Shown: one piece after another, positions 1 through 8,122 of the stretch
How positions within the stretch are numbered: the stretch's first letter is position 1
Layout of the letters: each line of letters starts with the position of its first letter
Assembly: GCA_964622315.1 (NCBI GenBank)
Contig: CAZUOY010000027.1
Location: 1-22,022 of the forward strand
DNA length: 22,022 bases
Reading direction: 5' to 3'
Source: JAYFNU01 sp964622315
GTDB lineage: Bacteria > Bacillota > Clostridia > Oscillospirales > Ruminococcaceae
Program-made: the position numbers and the translations under genes
Notes under the pieces: model-generated
The model's database searches: none
What the model saw: the letters and a program-made list of their open reading frames with translations, nothing else
What the model was told of the DNA's origin: nothing

Positions 1-227
1 ATTCCCTTGAACTTACAAAGTTTGCCCTCGAAGAAGATTTCGCCCGAATATGTACCGTACTCGTAAATACCCGAAAGTACGTTCATAAGGGTGGATTTTC
101 CCGCGCCGTTTTCACCGACAAGCGCGTGTATTTCGCCGCGCTCGACTTGAAGGTTGACGTTATCGAGCGCCTTAACGCCGGGAAACTCCTTCGTAATCTC
201 CTTCATTTCAAGAATTATGTCTTTCAA
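1..227 (-). CDS. Sugar ABC transporter ATP-binding protein, CUT2/GguA type, N-terminal part (truncated by window edge)
   Basis: Only the first 75 codons are in the window. The translation carries a Walker A motif (GENGAGKST) about 45 residues in, preceded by FPGVKAL and GEIHALV, as in ATPases of CUT2 monosaccharide importers (RbsA, XylG, GguA). The GTYSGEIFF-type stretch after it is most like the GguA/XylG branch. These ATPases energise sugar import on the cytoplasmic face of the membrane. I chose a TTG start at 227 because GGGAGGAG (233-240) sits five bases upstream; the first in-frame ATG (206) has no ribosome site. It lies downstream of the binding-protein gene (381-1451) on the same strand, across a stem-loop, so the two probably form one operon whose permease gene is beyond the window. 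Substrate is inferred only as a monosaccharide. Confidence 0.93.
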   Translation of the reverse strand, partial: MKDIILEMKEITKEFPGVKALDNVNLQVERGEIHALVGENGAGKSTLMNVLSGIYEYGTYSGEIFFEGKLCKFKG

Positions 228-320
228 ATTTTCTCCTCCCTTCAAGAAAATCCGCAGTTTATTCAACTATGCCGCGCATCTGTCTGTACCGCGACACACT
301 TGAATAGCTGCGAGATTTAA

Positions 321-353
321 ATGCGGGCGGGCGGTACAACCGTCCGCCCGCAT
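321..353 (-). terminator. Intercistronic stem-loop between sugar-binding protein and ABC ATPase genes
   Basis: ATGCGGGCGG (321-330) is the exact reverse complement of 344-353, and the stem extends inward to about 14 bp (one G-U) around a 5-base loop. On the minus strand only TTTAAAT follows, so it is a poor intrinsic terminator. Such hairpins after a binding-protein gene commonly protect its mRNA 3' end or cut down read-through, giving more binding protein than ATPase. That role is inferred here. Confidence 0.7.
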
Positions 354-380
354 TTTTTGTTTTCAGTTAGCTTAAGTTAA

Positions 381-1451
381 TTAAGCAAGCTGGTCAGCAG
401 TGTAATAACCCGAGTCGATAAGGAGCGATTCGTAGTTGTTGATGTCAGCAAATACGGGGTCGCAAGCGAATGTCGGGATTATGCCAGTGCCGTTGTCATA
501 GGTCTTCGTGTCGTTTACGTCAACAGTCGCGCCGGAGAGAATCTGGCCAACCATCTTAACAGTCTGCTCAGCAAGAGTACGGGTGTCCTTGAATATGGAC
601 ATCGACTGTGTGCCGGCGAGAATGTTCTTTACGGAAACGATATCGCAGTCCTGACCGGTTACTACGGGGTAATTGCCGGTGTAGGAGCTTACGAGAGCGG
701 TCGCAACGCCCTGAGCGGTCGAGTCATTGGAGCAAAGCCAAGCGTCGAGCTGTGTGCCGTCAGCATAGTAGGAAGCAAGGATAGCCTCAGCACGTGTCTG
801 AGCTGTCTCGGAGCTCCAAGCAGCTGTTGCAACGTCAGCAAAAGCGGTCTGGCCGGATACTACTGTAAGAGTGCCGTTGTCGATGTACTTCTGGAGTACG
901 TCTACAGCGCCCTGATAGAAGAACAACGCGTTGTTGTCGCCGGGGTCTCCACCGGTGAACTCGATGTTGTACTTGCCGCCTTCGGCGAGCTTAAGTGTAT
1001 CTTCAACATACTGGCCCTGAATTGTGCCAACCTTGTAGTTGTCGAAAGTTGCATAATAGCTTACAGCGTCGGTGTCCATAAGGAGACGGTCATAAGCGAT
1101 TACGGGGATGTTGGCGGTCTTAGCGTTTGCAAGAACCGCGCCGAGGGAGTTGCCTTCGATAGCAGCGATAACGAGAACGTCAGCGCCGTTAGCTATCATG
1201 TTTTCAACCTGGCTAACCTGTGTGTTAACTTCGTTGTTCGCATACTGAAGGTCAACTGTGTAACCAGCAGCTTCGAATTTCTCCTTCATGTTGGCGCCGT
1301 CCTGGTTCCAACGCTGAAGGTCCTGTGTCGGCATCGAGATACCAACTACTTTTTTGTCATCAGCAGGAGCCGCTGTTCCACCGCCGCCAGCGCAAGCCGC
1401 GAACGAAAGAACTAAGCAAAGTGCTAATACTACGCAAAGAATCTTTTTCAT
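381..1451 (-). CDS. Sugar-binding lipoprotein of a CUT2 ABC importer (ChvE/multiple-monosaccharide type)
   Basis: A 356-residue extracytoplasmic solute-binding protein. It starts with a lipoprotein signal: K2 K3, a hydrophobic run, then the lipobox SFAAC with Cys20 as the lipidation site. A GGGGTAAPA linker leads to a periplasmic-binding-protein fold beginning VVGISMPTQDLQRW. Family marks include the N-terminal sugar-contact RW, AYDRLLMDTDAV, TFDNYKVG and TGQDCDIV, typical of ChvE and XylF relatives that bind aldoses such as xylose, glucose, galactose or arabinose. The ATG at 1451 is preferred over upstream in-frame ATGs because GGAGG lies about eight bases before it. It is the first gene of the unit that continues into the ABC ATPase. 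The protein should capture sugar outside the membrane for the importer. Exact substrate is not determinable. Confidence 0.93.
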   Translation of the reverse strand: MKKILCVVLALCLVLSFAACAGGGGTAAPADDKKVVGISMPTQDLQRWNQDGANMKEKFEAAGYTVDLQYANNEVNTQVSQVENMIANGADVLVIAAIEGNSLGAVLANAKTANIPVIAYDRLLMDTDAVSYYATFDNYKVGTIQGQYVEDTLKLAEGGKYNIEFTGGDPGDNNALFFYQGAVDVLQKYIDNGTLTVVSGQTAFADVATAAWSSETAQTRAEAILASYYADGTQLDAWLCSNDSTAQGVATALVSSYTGNYPVVTGQDCDIVSVKNILAGTQSMSIFKDTRTLAEQTVKMVGQILSGATVDVNDTKTYDNGTGIIPTFACDPVFADINNYESLLIDSGYYTADQLA

Positions 1452-1583
1452 GTACTTTTCCTCCATTAAATTGTTGTTACTGCCTTGTGGCATTGATAAC
1501 AAGATAACATAACAAACGGCGAAACAAAATAGTTAAAAAACACAATAAACCGTATATTATTGTTCTGTTTTCTTTTTATCGCA

Positions 1584-1637
1584 GTGCTATAAGCATTTTT
1601 TTGTTGTCGAATTTTTGAACCGAATTAAAAAAATGCT
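1584..1637. promoter_or_regulatory. Inverted-repeat cluster upstream of the sugar-binding protein gene (candidate regulator site)
   Basis: AGCATTTTTTT (1592-1602) and AAAAAAATGCT (1627-1637) form an exact 11-bp inverted repeat with a 24-base spacer. The left arm adjoins GTGCTATA (1584-1591). A second short repeat, CAATAA/TTATTG, lies at 1543-1562. The position, 130-190 bp upstream of the start codon and outside any gene, fits a binding site for the nearby AraC-family regulator. No convincing sigma-A promoter is visible downstream, as is common for activator-dependent promoters. Function is inferred. Confidence 0.4.
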
Positions 1638-1643
1638 GCTTGT

Positions 1644-1684
1644 CTTGAAAAAAACGCGGAGAAAGCTTCTTTTCCCCGCGTTTT
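1644..1684 (-). terminator. Intrinsic terminator of the sensor/regulator operon
   Basis: AAAACGCGG (1651-1659) pairs perfectly with CCGCGTTTT (1676-1684); a second short helix continues inside after one mismatch. On the minus strand the hairpin is followed by a run of seven T. It lies 17 bases after the stop codon of the 1701-2732 gene and separates that operon from the binding-protein/ABC unit. Confidence 0.9.
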
Positions 1685-1700
1685 CACTACTATTTATATG

Positions 1701-2732
1701 TCAGCTTACGTTTAAATAGACCTCCTCGCGCCTGTGAAAGCCGCCGTCTATTATTATTTCGTCTATGTTTTCCCTTGTAACCATAATCGGCTCAAGCTTT
1801 ACAAACGGCACATCAATAGCTCCGTTGTTAATTGTAAACTCCGTTATCGGCATATTTCCCTTTATTAGTAGGACCGTGCATTCCGCCGCCTGACGCGCCA
1901 GCTTATCAACGGGCTTATAAACGGTCATCGTTTGCGTGCCCTCAACAATTCTTTGGCAGGCGGCAAGCTCGGCGTCCTGACCGACGAGCGAGACCTTCCC
2001 CGCGAGTCTGTGCTCGGAAAGCGCTATTACCGCTTGGCTTGCAAGGTCATCGTTGCCGCAGTGAACACCGCCGAAGATTATTCCGTCTTCTATTGCGTCG
2101 TTAACGAAGCCGTAGGCGGTTTCAGCGAGCCATCCGTCGGCATAATCGAGCCGCGCGACGTGAAGGGTGCTTTTTGCCATTACTCTGTCGAAGCCCTTCT
2201 TGACCTCTGAAACATTCTGGTCTGTCTGAGAACCGCAGATGCTTATTATATTGCTGTCGGCTGGGGTGCTTGCCACAAGCGCCTCTGCCATAAGCTCGCC
2301 TACACGCTCGTTATCGAAGGAGATATATAAATCAACGTCCGCGTTCATAACAAGCCTGTCATAAGCCACCACGTAGATGCCCGCCTCCCTCGCTCGCGCC
2401 ACAACATCTGAAAGGGCGTAGCAGTCTATCGCCACAATGACGATAGCGTCTACCTTCTTTTGAATAAAGTAATCTATTTGGGAAATCTGTTCGTCTATGT
2501 CTCCGTTTGCGTTCTGAACGTTAACGGTTGCGCCAAGCTCGTTGGCGGTAGATACAAAAACGTCACGGTCACGCTGCCAGCGTTCGATTAAGAAGGAATC
2601 GAAGGAAACGCCGATTAAAATCTCGTTGTCTCCTGTGTCCACGTTGGTTTGTCCGCTCTCGCCTCCCGCACAGCCTGTAAGGAGAAGAAGAACAGCAAGA
2701 AGGACCGTCGCTATGCTTTTTAATGCTTTCAT
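1701..2732 (-). CDS. Second sugar-binding lipoprotein, XylF-like, in the regulator operon
   Basis: A 343-residue solute-binding lipoprotein with lipobox LLTGC (Cys21) after a hydrophobic signal. The mature part opens ILIGVSFDSFLIERW and holds VAYDRLVMNADVDLYISFDN and VGQDAELAAC, the sugar-site segments of XylF/ChvE-type CUT2 binding proteins. Its ATG follows the stop of the YesN-like gene by 3 bp, and its ribosome site (GGGAGGTG) lies inside the end of that gene, so translation is probably coupled. A strong terminator follows, with no permease or ATPase between. It may share the downstream importer, or feed sugar to the membrane-anchored sensor; the sequence does not decide. It is clearly diverged from the 381-1451 protein, so it is not a recent duplicate. 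Confidence 0.9.
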   Translation of the reverse strand: MKALKSIATVLLAVLLLLTGCAGGESGQTNVDTGDNEILIGVSFDSFLIERWQRDRDVFVSTANELGATVNVQNANGDIDEQISQIDYFIQKKVDAIVIVAIDCYALSDVVARAREAGIYVVAYDRLVMNADVDLYISFDNERVGELMAEALVASTPADSNIISICGSQTDQNVSEVKKGFDRVMAKSTLHVARLDYADGWLAETAYGFVNDAIEDGIIFGGVHCGNDDLASQAVIALSEHRLAGKVSLVGQDAELAACQRIVEGTQTMTVYKPVDKLARQAAECTVLLIKGNMPITEFTINNGAIDVPFVKLEPIMVTRENIDEIIIDGGFHRREEVYLNVS

Positions 2733-2735
2733 CTC

Positions 2736-4328
2736 TTACACCTCCCGTATGCCCTTCTCACGATACTCTGTGGGGGTTACGCCCTCCACCTTCTTAAATA
2801 ATCTGCTGAAATAATTCGGGTCACCGTAGCCGACCTTAGCACATATTTCTTTAATGCTTAAGCTTTCGTTCTTTAAAAGCTTCTTCGCCGCGTTTACGCG
2901 TTTGTTTGTAATATACTCAATATAATTGCTTCCCGTTATGTCCTTAAACAGCTTGCTGAGGTAGTAAGGGCTTACAAACACCTCTCGTGAGACATCCTCA
3001 AGGGTTATATCCCGACCATAATTCTTATCTATAAACGCCTTCGCGTCCTTGATGGTCGTGTTTATCTTCTCGTCTTCCTTTTCGGCTATCTTACGGACGT
3101 TTTCAGCGGTCTTTCGTATATACCATTCCTTAAGCTCCTCATAGCTTTTGAAATCCAGAACGGTTTTCATATAATCGTCTCGGTCAAGGAAATTATAGCG
3201 GTCACCGGACTCAAAGAACACCGTATACTCTGTTCTCATTATAAATTCCAGAACCTTGAGCTTTATTGACATCTCGTGCTCGGGATATCTCTCAACCATC
3301 CAGTCGAAGAAGGCTTCGGAATCCTGAGTCGCGGCGGCAACGTCACCCTTAGCTATCATCTCCTCAAGATGTCGCTCAAGGGCTATGGGGTAGCCGTCCT
3401 CATACCCGCGAGCAAGGGAAAGGTCGTTATAATGAGAAACCACGCCCTTACAGAGCTTTACCGCCTTTACCGCTTCGCCGTAGGACTTGCAAAGCTCGCC
3501 TACGGGCACGGTAGTGCCGATTCCGAGCTTGCATTCAACTCCGATTTTATCACCTATCCTGTGTGTAAGCGCCCTGCCCTTTTCAATAAGGTGAAGCCGC
3601 TCGAAGTATTCGTCGCGCGGCTCGGCGCAGGGGTAGACAAAGATAATTCTATTCACCATCGGCGGCCCTACAATGCTGTCGAAGGACTCTTTTATCAGGT
3701 CACGAACGGCGGTATACGATTCCGTCATCTTGAAATCGAGGTCAACAAGGTCGCACTTCTCCTTGCCTGTAATCTCAAGCACCATAACCGCCCCGCAGGG
3801 CTTATCGAGACAAAGCAGTTTGTATATTCTGTCGTATGCCTCGGCGTCGTCGCTTTGCGCCGTCAACATATATACAAAGCTGTTTTCAAGAATGGGTATC
3901 ATATTTTCCAGCCGCTCTTTGTTCTTTAGCGCGGCGTTCTTTTCGTTTCTCTCCTTGTCCACCCGTTCGATTGCCTTTGTAAGCGCGTCGGTGACAACGG
4001 TTTTGTTGATAGGCTTCGTAAGAAACTCGAAAACCGAAATGTTTATTGATTCCTTCGCGTATTCAAATTTGTCGTAAGCCGTCATAACAATAAATATTAT
4101 GTTCGGCTTAATGCGGCGCATCTCACGCATAGCGTCAATGCCGTTGATTCCGGGCATATGAATATCCATTACCGCAATGTCGGGGCGAAAGGTTTCACAC
4201 AGCTCAATAGCTCCGCGGCCTGTTTTCGCTACCGCCGTTTCGCATATACCCGAAAGATTCTTATTAATAATAAACTGCAGCGCGTCGGTTTCAATACCCT
4301 CGTCGTCCGCCAGCAAAATTTTATACAT
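2736..4328 (-). CDS. YesN-like response regulator (REC + AraC-type DNA-binding domain)
   Basis: A 530-residue two-component regulator. The receiver domain (about 1-120) has the acidic pair D8 D9, phosphoacceptor D55 (VMDIHMP), T83 and K105 (KPIN). A middle region of about 300 residues has no motif I can name, as in other YesN proteins. The C-terminal 100 residues hold a double helix-turn-helix of the AraC class (ITLEDVSREVFVSPYYLSKL, then IKEICAKVGYGDPNYFSRLF). Such proteins usually activate transport operons. Its ATG overlaps the end of the kinase gene by 8 bp. It is therefore the output partner of that kinase, most likely acting on the sugar-binding/ABC unit and perhaps on its own operon. 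Confidence 0.95.
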   Translation of the reverse strand: MYKILLADDEGIETDALQFIINKNLSGICETAVAKTGRGAIELCETFRPDIAVMDIHMPGINGIDAMREMRRIKPNIIFIVMTAYDKFEYAKESINISVFEFLTKPINKTVVTDALTKAIERVDKERNEKNAALKNKERLENMIPILENSFVYMLTAQSDDAEAYDRIYKLLCLDKPCGAVMVLEITGKEKCDLVDLDFKMTESYTAVRDLIKESFDSIVGPPMVNRIIFVYPCAEPRDEYFERLHLIEKGRALTHRIGDKIGVECKLGIGTTVPVGELCKSYGEAVKAVKLCKGVVSHYNDLSLARGYEDGYPIALERHLEEMIAKGDVAAATQDSEAFFDWMVERYPEHEMSIKLKVLEFIMRTEYTVFFESGDRYNFLDRDDYMKTVLDFKSYEELKEWYIRKTAENVRKIAEKEDEKINTTIKDAKAFIDKNYGRDITLEDVSREVFVSPYYLSKLFKDITGSNYIEYITNKRVNAAKKLLKNESLSIKEICAKVGYGDPNYFSRLFKKVEGVTPTEYREKGIREV

Positions 4329-5826
4329 CTGTTCCCTTCTCCTTCGGAATAAATATACTCACCGCCGTGCCGGTGCCGGGTCCGTCGCTCGCAATGGAGA
4401 ACACGTCGTTCAATCCATAGAATAGTCGCAGACGGTCAATAACGTTTCTTATTCCCGTGCTTCGCTTACCCTTCGGGCGCTCGTCCACCTTGTCGTTGAC
4501 GGGACTGTGCATGACGGCTTCTATCTCCTGCTCGGTCATGCCCTTACCGTTATCCGTAACGGTTACCTCAAGCCTTCCGTCGGCTTCCTTTACGCTCAGC
4601 GAAACACATTTCTTTCCCACAACGTCGTGAAGACCGTGATTAATTGCGTTTTCGACAAGCGGCTGCAGCACAACGCCCGGCATAATTACTCGCTCGACGT
4701 CCGCCTCGATGGTTTTCGTGTAATCAATCTCATTTGAGAAGCGCACGTTAATAATATGCAGGTAGGTTTCTACCTGCTCTATCTCCTCGGCAAGGGTGGA
4801 GGTTTCGCCCGTCCGCTTCACGTTGTATCTGAAGAAATCCGCAAGCTTTTCGATAAACAAGCAGGTCTTCTCCGCTCCCTCCATCATCGCGAGCTGCTCG
4901 CCCGCGTTGAGGGTGTTGTAAAGAAAGTGCGGGTTAATCTGCGACTGCAGAAAGATGAGCTGAGCTTCCTTAAGTCCGTTTTCCATTCGAAGCTGGTTTT
5001 CCTTTAGTCTGCTCTCGTTTTCTATCTGCTCCTTTTCATGTTCAACGTAGGCGTTAAGGCTTTTAATCATCTTATTGAAGGCGTTTGCCATTGTGCCGAC
5101 CTCGTCGTTTGAGTTCACCTCAATAAAGTCGATATCGAAATCTCCGCGGCCTACCTGCTCGCTTTGCTTCGCAAGCTTCGTAAGCGGGCGGGTTATCGTG
5201 CCCGACAATAGCCAGAGAACAAGCATATCGGCGGCAATGGCAGACACCAGAATAACTGTGCTGAAGGTCTGCAGATATTTCAGCGACGAATGTAGCACTC
5301 CGTAGTTTTCGGAGTTGTTCTGGAACTGTCTGTTATTGAGGTCGGCAATATACGCCTTCAAATAGCGGTGAAGCTCGGTTGCCTCATCGTAAAGCAGGCG
5401 ATAGCCCTCAACGTCACGTCCGCGCTTAGCGTTAACCGCTTCCTCGGTAAGCGACAGATAACGAAGCGACATATTCTTAATATTCTTCTCACAGAGCTTT
5501 GGATAGTTGTCGGTTGTAAGCGTGTTTAAGCCGTCGGTCTGGTTTCTGTAATCCTGTCCCGAGCGGTAATAGCTGTCCAGTGCGTCGGTGCTTTTTGTAC
5601 TGAGGTAGGAATACATGTTATCCTGCACCTCGTCAAGAGAAGCCAGCAGGTCGTTTAAGCTGACGTTGCTTCCATAAACCTCGTCAATCGTGCCGATAAC
5701 ACCGTTTATTCTGACCTGCATAAAAACATTGATTATAACGACAAGCACCATGGTCAGCGCAAAAACAAGGGTGAGCTTCGTTCTTATCGAAGCCTTGGTC
5801 AGCTTTTCAAAAAACTTGTTCGACAT
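4321..5826 (-). CDS. LytS-family sensor histidine kinase (HAMP, His_kinase, HATPase)
   Basis: A 501-residue membrane kinase. The N-terminus has a transmembrane helix at about 17-39, an extracytoplasmic sensing stretch to about 186, and a second helix at about 187-209. HAMP follows (about 210-262), then a coiled coil (262-296). The LytS/YesM-type phosphoacceptor motif is SQINPHFLYN with H300. The ATP-binding domain has an N box (VENAINHG, N393), DNGKGM at 425-430 and a GPGTGTAV glycine loop near the end. It should phosphorylate the overlapping YesN-like regulator at D55. The ATG at 5826 overlaps the stop of the upstream binding-protein gene by one base (TAATG). The extracytoplasmic part has no recognised sensor fold, which fits sensing through that partner protein. 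Confidence 0.95.
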   Translation of the reverse strand: MSNKFFEKLTKASIRTKLTLVFALTMVLVVIINVFMQVRINGVIGTIDEVYGSNVSLNDLLASLDEVQDNMYSYLSTKSTDALDSYYRSGQDYRNQTDGLNTLTTDNYPKLCEKNIKNMSLRYLSLTEEAVNAKRGRDVEGYRLLYDEATELHRYLKAYIADLNNRQFQNNSENYGVLHSSLKYLQTFSTVILVSAIAADMLVLWLLSGTITRPLTKLAKQSEQVGRGDFDIDFIEVNSNDEVGTMANAFNKMIKSLNAYVEHEKEQIENESRLKENQLRMENGLKEAQLIFLQSQINPHFLYNTLNAGEQLAMMEGAEKTCLFIEKLADFFRYNVKRTGETSTLAEEIEQVETYLHIINVRFSNEIDYTKTIEADVERVIMPGVVLQPLVENAINHGLHDVVGKKCVSLSVKEADGRLEVTVTDNGKGMTEQEIEAVMHSPVNDKVDERPKGKRSTGIRNVIDRLRLFYGLNDVFSIASDGPGTGTAVSIFIPKEKGTDV

Positions 5827-6932
5827 TATTCCGTCTCCTCCCCCTTCTTCATCTCGGAAAGATAACGGTCTACGTTTTCAGAGGTTATTGTGTTAAGACT
5901 GCCCACAGCATAGTCGTTTGTACGTCCGCTTACAACGCTTTCATAAAGCGCGCTGCAAGCGCCGCTGCCTATCTCTCTCGAATCGACCGAAACGGTGGCT
6001 TGAATTATTCTTTTCTTTACGGCACCAAGGATATCCTCGGAATCGTAAAAGCCCAGAATGGATACCGAGCCAACCATATTGTAGTCAACCACCGCTTGAT
6101 ATGCGCAAAGGGTGTTGGTGGAGTTAAGACAGATTAATATATCAGGCGCTCCCTCAGGCGCGACGATAAGCTCTCTTATCGCTTCCTCGGCGCTAAAGGC
6201 GTTCTGGTTGTCTATCGTCACAATTTCAACCAGCGTTTCGGTAGGTCCGCTGTAGCTGTCAACCGTCTCAACGATACCTGAAAAAATAATGTTTTGGTCG
6301 TTTGCCGCCGCCTCGTTGTCGAAAAGCACTGTAATCTTTAGCGAACGGTCGGTTTTTTCATCGTTCGCGTTTTCGTTTAACGCGTCAAGGCTGTGGCTTC
6401 TGTCGTTCTCGTTAATTATCTTCAAAACCTGTTCGCCGTAGATTAGTCCCAGGTCGTAGCTGTTATAGCCCATAAAGCCCTGGCGTTCGCTTCCGAGCGA
6501 GTCGGAAATAAGGGTAATAACGGGAATACCCCGACTCACCGCCTCGTTAATTAAATCCGCCATTTCAGGCGAGCCGTCAGGGCGCACAAGGATTCCGTCC
6601 ACCGATTCCTCTATAGCCGCCCTCATAAGCTCCGTCGTCGAAAATTCATCGGGAAGCTCCCTTCCGACCCACTCGACATAAGCGTCCACCTCACCTGCGC
6701 TCACATTAGCCGCGTTCCAAACGGAAAGCCAAAACGGGTCGTCGTAATCAGGCGCAATCAGCGCGAAGTGGTATTTGTAGTACTTCGGCTCGGACTTGTC
6801 GGTTTCGTCAAGCGACCTGTCAATAAGCCGCTGAAACAGCACTGCGCTGAGAACGGTAGTGAGTATAAGTATAATTACAGCCGCCGCCGATATGAGGGTA
6901 AGCGACCTGCTGCTAAGCTTTCTGTCCTTCAT
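5826..6932 (-). CDS. Membrane-anchored sugar-binding-like sensor protein (XylFII type)
   Basis: A 368-residue protein with a short basic N-terminus, one hydrophobic anchor at about 12-36, and a periplasmic-binding-protein domain (Peripla_BP_4 type) starting near YHFALIAPDYDDPFW. There is no lipobox Cys, so the anchor should stay attached and hold the domain at the outer face of the membrane. The ATG at 6932 is chosen because AAAGGAGG precedes it by seven bases; an in-frame ATG seven codons earlier has no such site. It is the first gene of a four-gene operon with the LytS-like kinase, YesN-like regulator and a lipoprotein. By analogy with XylFII of clostridial XylFII-LytS-YesN systems, it probably binds a sugar and signals through the kinase. 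The ligand is unknown. Confidence 0.87.
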   Translation of the reverse strand: MKDRKLSSRSLTLISAAAVIILILTTVLSAVLFQRLIDRSLDETDKSEPKYYKYHFALIAPDYDDPFWLSVWNAANVSAGEVDAYVEWVGRELPDEFSTTELMRAAIEESVDGILVRPDGSPEMADLINEAVSRGIPVITLISDSLGSERQGFMGYNSYDLGLIYGEQVLKIINENDRSHSLDALNENANDEKTDRSLKITVLFDNEAAANDQNIIFSGIVETVDSYSGPTETLVEIVTIDNQNAFSAEEAIRELIVAPEGAPDILICLNSTNTLCAYQAVVDYNMVGSVSILGFYDSEDILGAVKKRIIQATVSVDSREIGSGACSALYESVVSGRTNDYAVGSLNTITSENVDRYLSEMKKGEETE

Positions 6933-6953
6933 TCTACCGCCTCCTTTTATCAA

Positions 6954-6983
6954 ATAATATCACAGACACTTTTATTTTGTAAA
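6954..6983 (-). promoter_or_regulatory. Sigma-A promoter for the sensor/regulator operon
   Basis: Read on the minus strand, TTTACA (6978-6983) and TATTAT (6954-6959) are separated by 18 bp. Each matches the consensus at five of six positions. It lies 22 bp upstream of the chosen start codon. Confidence 0.65.
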
Positions 6984-6997
6984 ATCTAAAGGAACAA

Positions 6998-7015
6998 ATA
7001 GCATTTTTGTGCTAT
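6998..7015. promoter_or_regulatory. Palindromic candidate operator upstream of the sensor/regulator operon
   Basis: ATAGCA (6998-7003) and TGCTAT (7010-7015) form an exact inverted repeat with a 6-base spacer. It sits 15 bp upstream of the -35 element, a place suited to an activator. The words TATAGCAC and CAAAAA..ATGCT also occur upstream of the sugar-binding gene at 1584-1604. Binding by the YesN-like regulator is inferred. Confidence 0.45.
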
Positions 7016-7045
7016 ATTTTCCTATAATTATGCTTGAAATAACAA

Positions 7046-7070
7046 GCTCCCCGCAAACAGCACGGAGAGC
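7046..7070 (-). terminator. Probable terminator of the AEC permease gene
   Basis: GCTCCCCG (7046-7053) pairs with CGGAGAGC (7063-7070) on the minus-strand transcript, with one G-U pair and a 9-base loop. The following TTGTTATTT is only a weak U tract. It begins 10 bases after the stop codon of the gene at 7080. Confidence 0.5.
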
Positions 7071-7079
7071 AAAGTTTGT

Positions 7080-8045
7080 CTATACGATAGGAAAGAGTAT
7101 CCTTGCGAGGTAAACCGCAACGGAAAGGGTAAAGGGGCAGATAAGCATACAGCTGAGTATCGTCTGCGCCGCATAATCCGCCTCATTGTCGCTTTCAGCG
7201 GCGATAAGTGCCACCATAAGCGCGGTAGGTACCGACGAGGAGATGAGAAGAACCTGACCCAACAGTCCGTCTATGCCAAACAGTTTAATTAAAAAGAAAG
7301 CTAAAACAGGGCAGACAATAAGTCTTGAGAGGTTAGAAAGTAGGCTGTCAATGCTAAAGTTTTTAAGCTTTGAGCCGGAGAATTGTATTCCAAGCGAAAC
7401 CAACGAAACCGCAACCATCGCGTCGCAGGCAAATTCCGCACTCGGCCAAAGGAAGAAGGAGGTGAAATCGTAGGGTATCGCCTTCATTATGAAAACGAGA
7501 GGTATTACATATATAATCGGAAGCCTAAGCACCCGCTTTAGCACGTCTTTAATGCTCCCCTTGCCGCTACCGTTCATTGCGTAACAGCCCGGCGTTGTAA
7601 TCAGCGACTGCATAGACAAGACCACCGTTTGCACCGCCACGGCAAAGGTTAGATACACCGCCTCGCCGTTCACGAGAAAAGGCGGCTTTGAAAAAACAAG
7701 GATTATCAGCGGAAGTCCGAAATTGCCTGAGTTAAAGAACATCTGGCTTTCAACAAAAAACGCTGTCTTCTCACGAGGAAAGCGGCGAAGCTTTGAAACA
7801 ACAAAGCCAAGCACGCCGCATAACAAAACAAAGACCACCGAAAAAATAAGCGTTTTTAAAAGCGACATGTCAAAATCGGCTTTATACAGCCGAACAATAA
7901 CGTTCCCGGGAATAAAGACGTCGATAAGCACTGCGCTCAGCGTCTTTACGTCCATATGTCTCAGTCGCCCGATGATAAAGCCAATTATAATTAACAGAAA
8001 CATCGGCGCTATGTTATTTGCGAGTATGTAAAGAAAAATATCCAT
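7080..8045 (-). CDS. AEC-family (auxin efflux carrier-like) membrane transporter
   Basis: A 321-residue integral membrane protein with about ten hydrophobic segments in two blocks of five, the layout of the AEC/Mem_trans family. The first helix reads IAPMFLLIIIGFIIGRL. VFIPGNVIVRLYK and FNSGNFGLPLIILVF follow, the latter being the family's conserved asparagine/glycine-rich first-repeat motif. SSVPTALMVALIAAESDNEAD near the end is its second-repeat counterpart. Bacterial members carry malate, malonate or other small carboxylates, but no substrate is visible here. The ATG at 8045 has GGAG about five bases upstream. The gene stands alone between its own promoter and terminator. No link to the sugar operon is evident. 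Confidence 0.93.
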   Translation of the reverse strand: MDIFLYILANNIAPMFLLIIIGFIIGRLRHMDVKTLSAVLIDVFIPGNVIVRLYKADFDMSLLKTLIFSVVFVLLCGVLGFVVSKLRRFPREKTAFFVESQMFFNSGNFGLPLIILVFSKPPFLVNGEAVYLTFAVAVQTVVLSMQSLITTPGCYAMNGSGKGSIKDVLKRVLRLPIIYVIPLVFIMKAIPYDFTSFFLWPSAEFACDAMVAVSLVSLGIQFSGSKLKNFSIDSLLSNLSRLIVCPVLAFFLIKLFGIDGLLGQVLLISSSVPTALMVALIAAESDNEADYAAQTILSCMLICPFTLSVAVYLARILFPIV

Positions 8046-8068
8046 ATCTTCTCCGTTTCCTTTACATT

Positions 8069-8097
8069 ATGATAGCACAACGCAGGCTGACGCACAA
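8069..8097 (-). promoter_or_regulatory. Probable promoter of the AEC permease gene
   Basis: On the minus strand, TTGTGC (8092-8097) and TATCAT (8069-8074) are spaced by exactly 17 bp. The -10 matches five of six consensus bases, while the -35 is weaker. It lies 23 bp upstream of the start codon. Confidence 0.5.
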
Positions 8098-8122
8098 TAA
8101 CCGCCGCGCCTCTCAAAACAGT

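Noticed and set aside
1452..1640. Sigma-A promoter for the sugar-binding protein gene
   Set aside because: Several AT-rich partial matches exist (for example TATCTT or TATGTT), but none with a credible -35 at 16-18 bp, so no promoter is called.
3276..3929. 217-codon plus-strand ORF
   Set aside because: It lies wholly inside the YesN-like gene on the other strand, shows no family features, and is a by-product of that gene's codon use.
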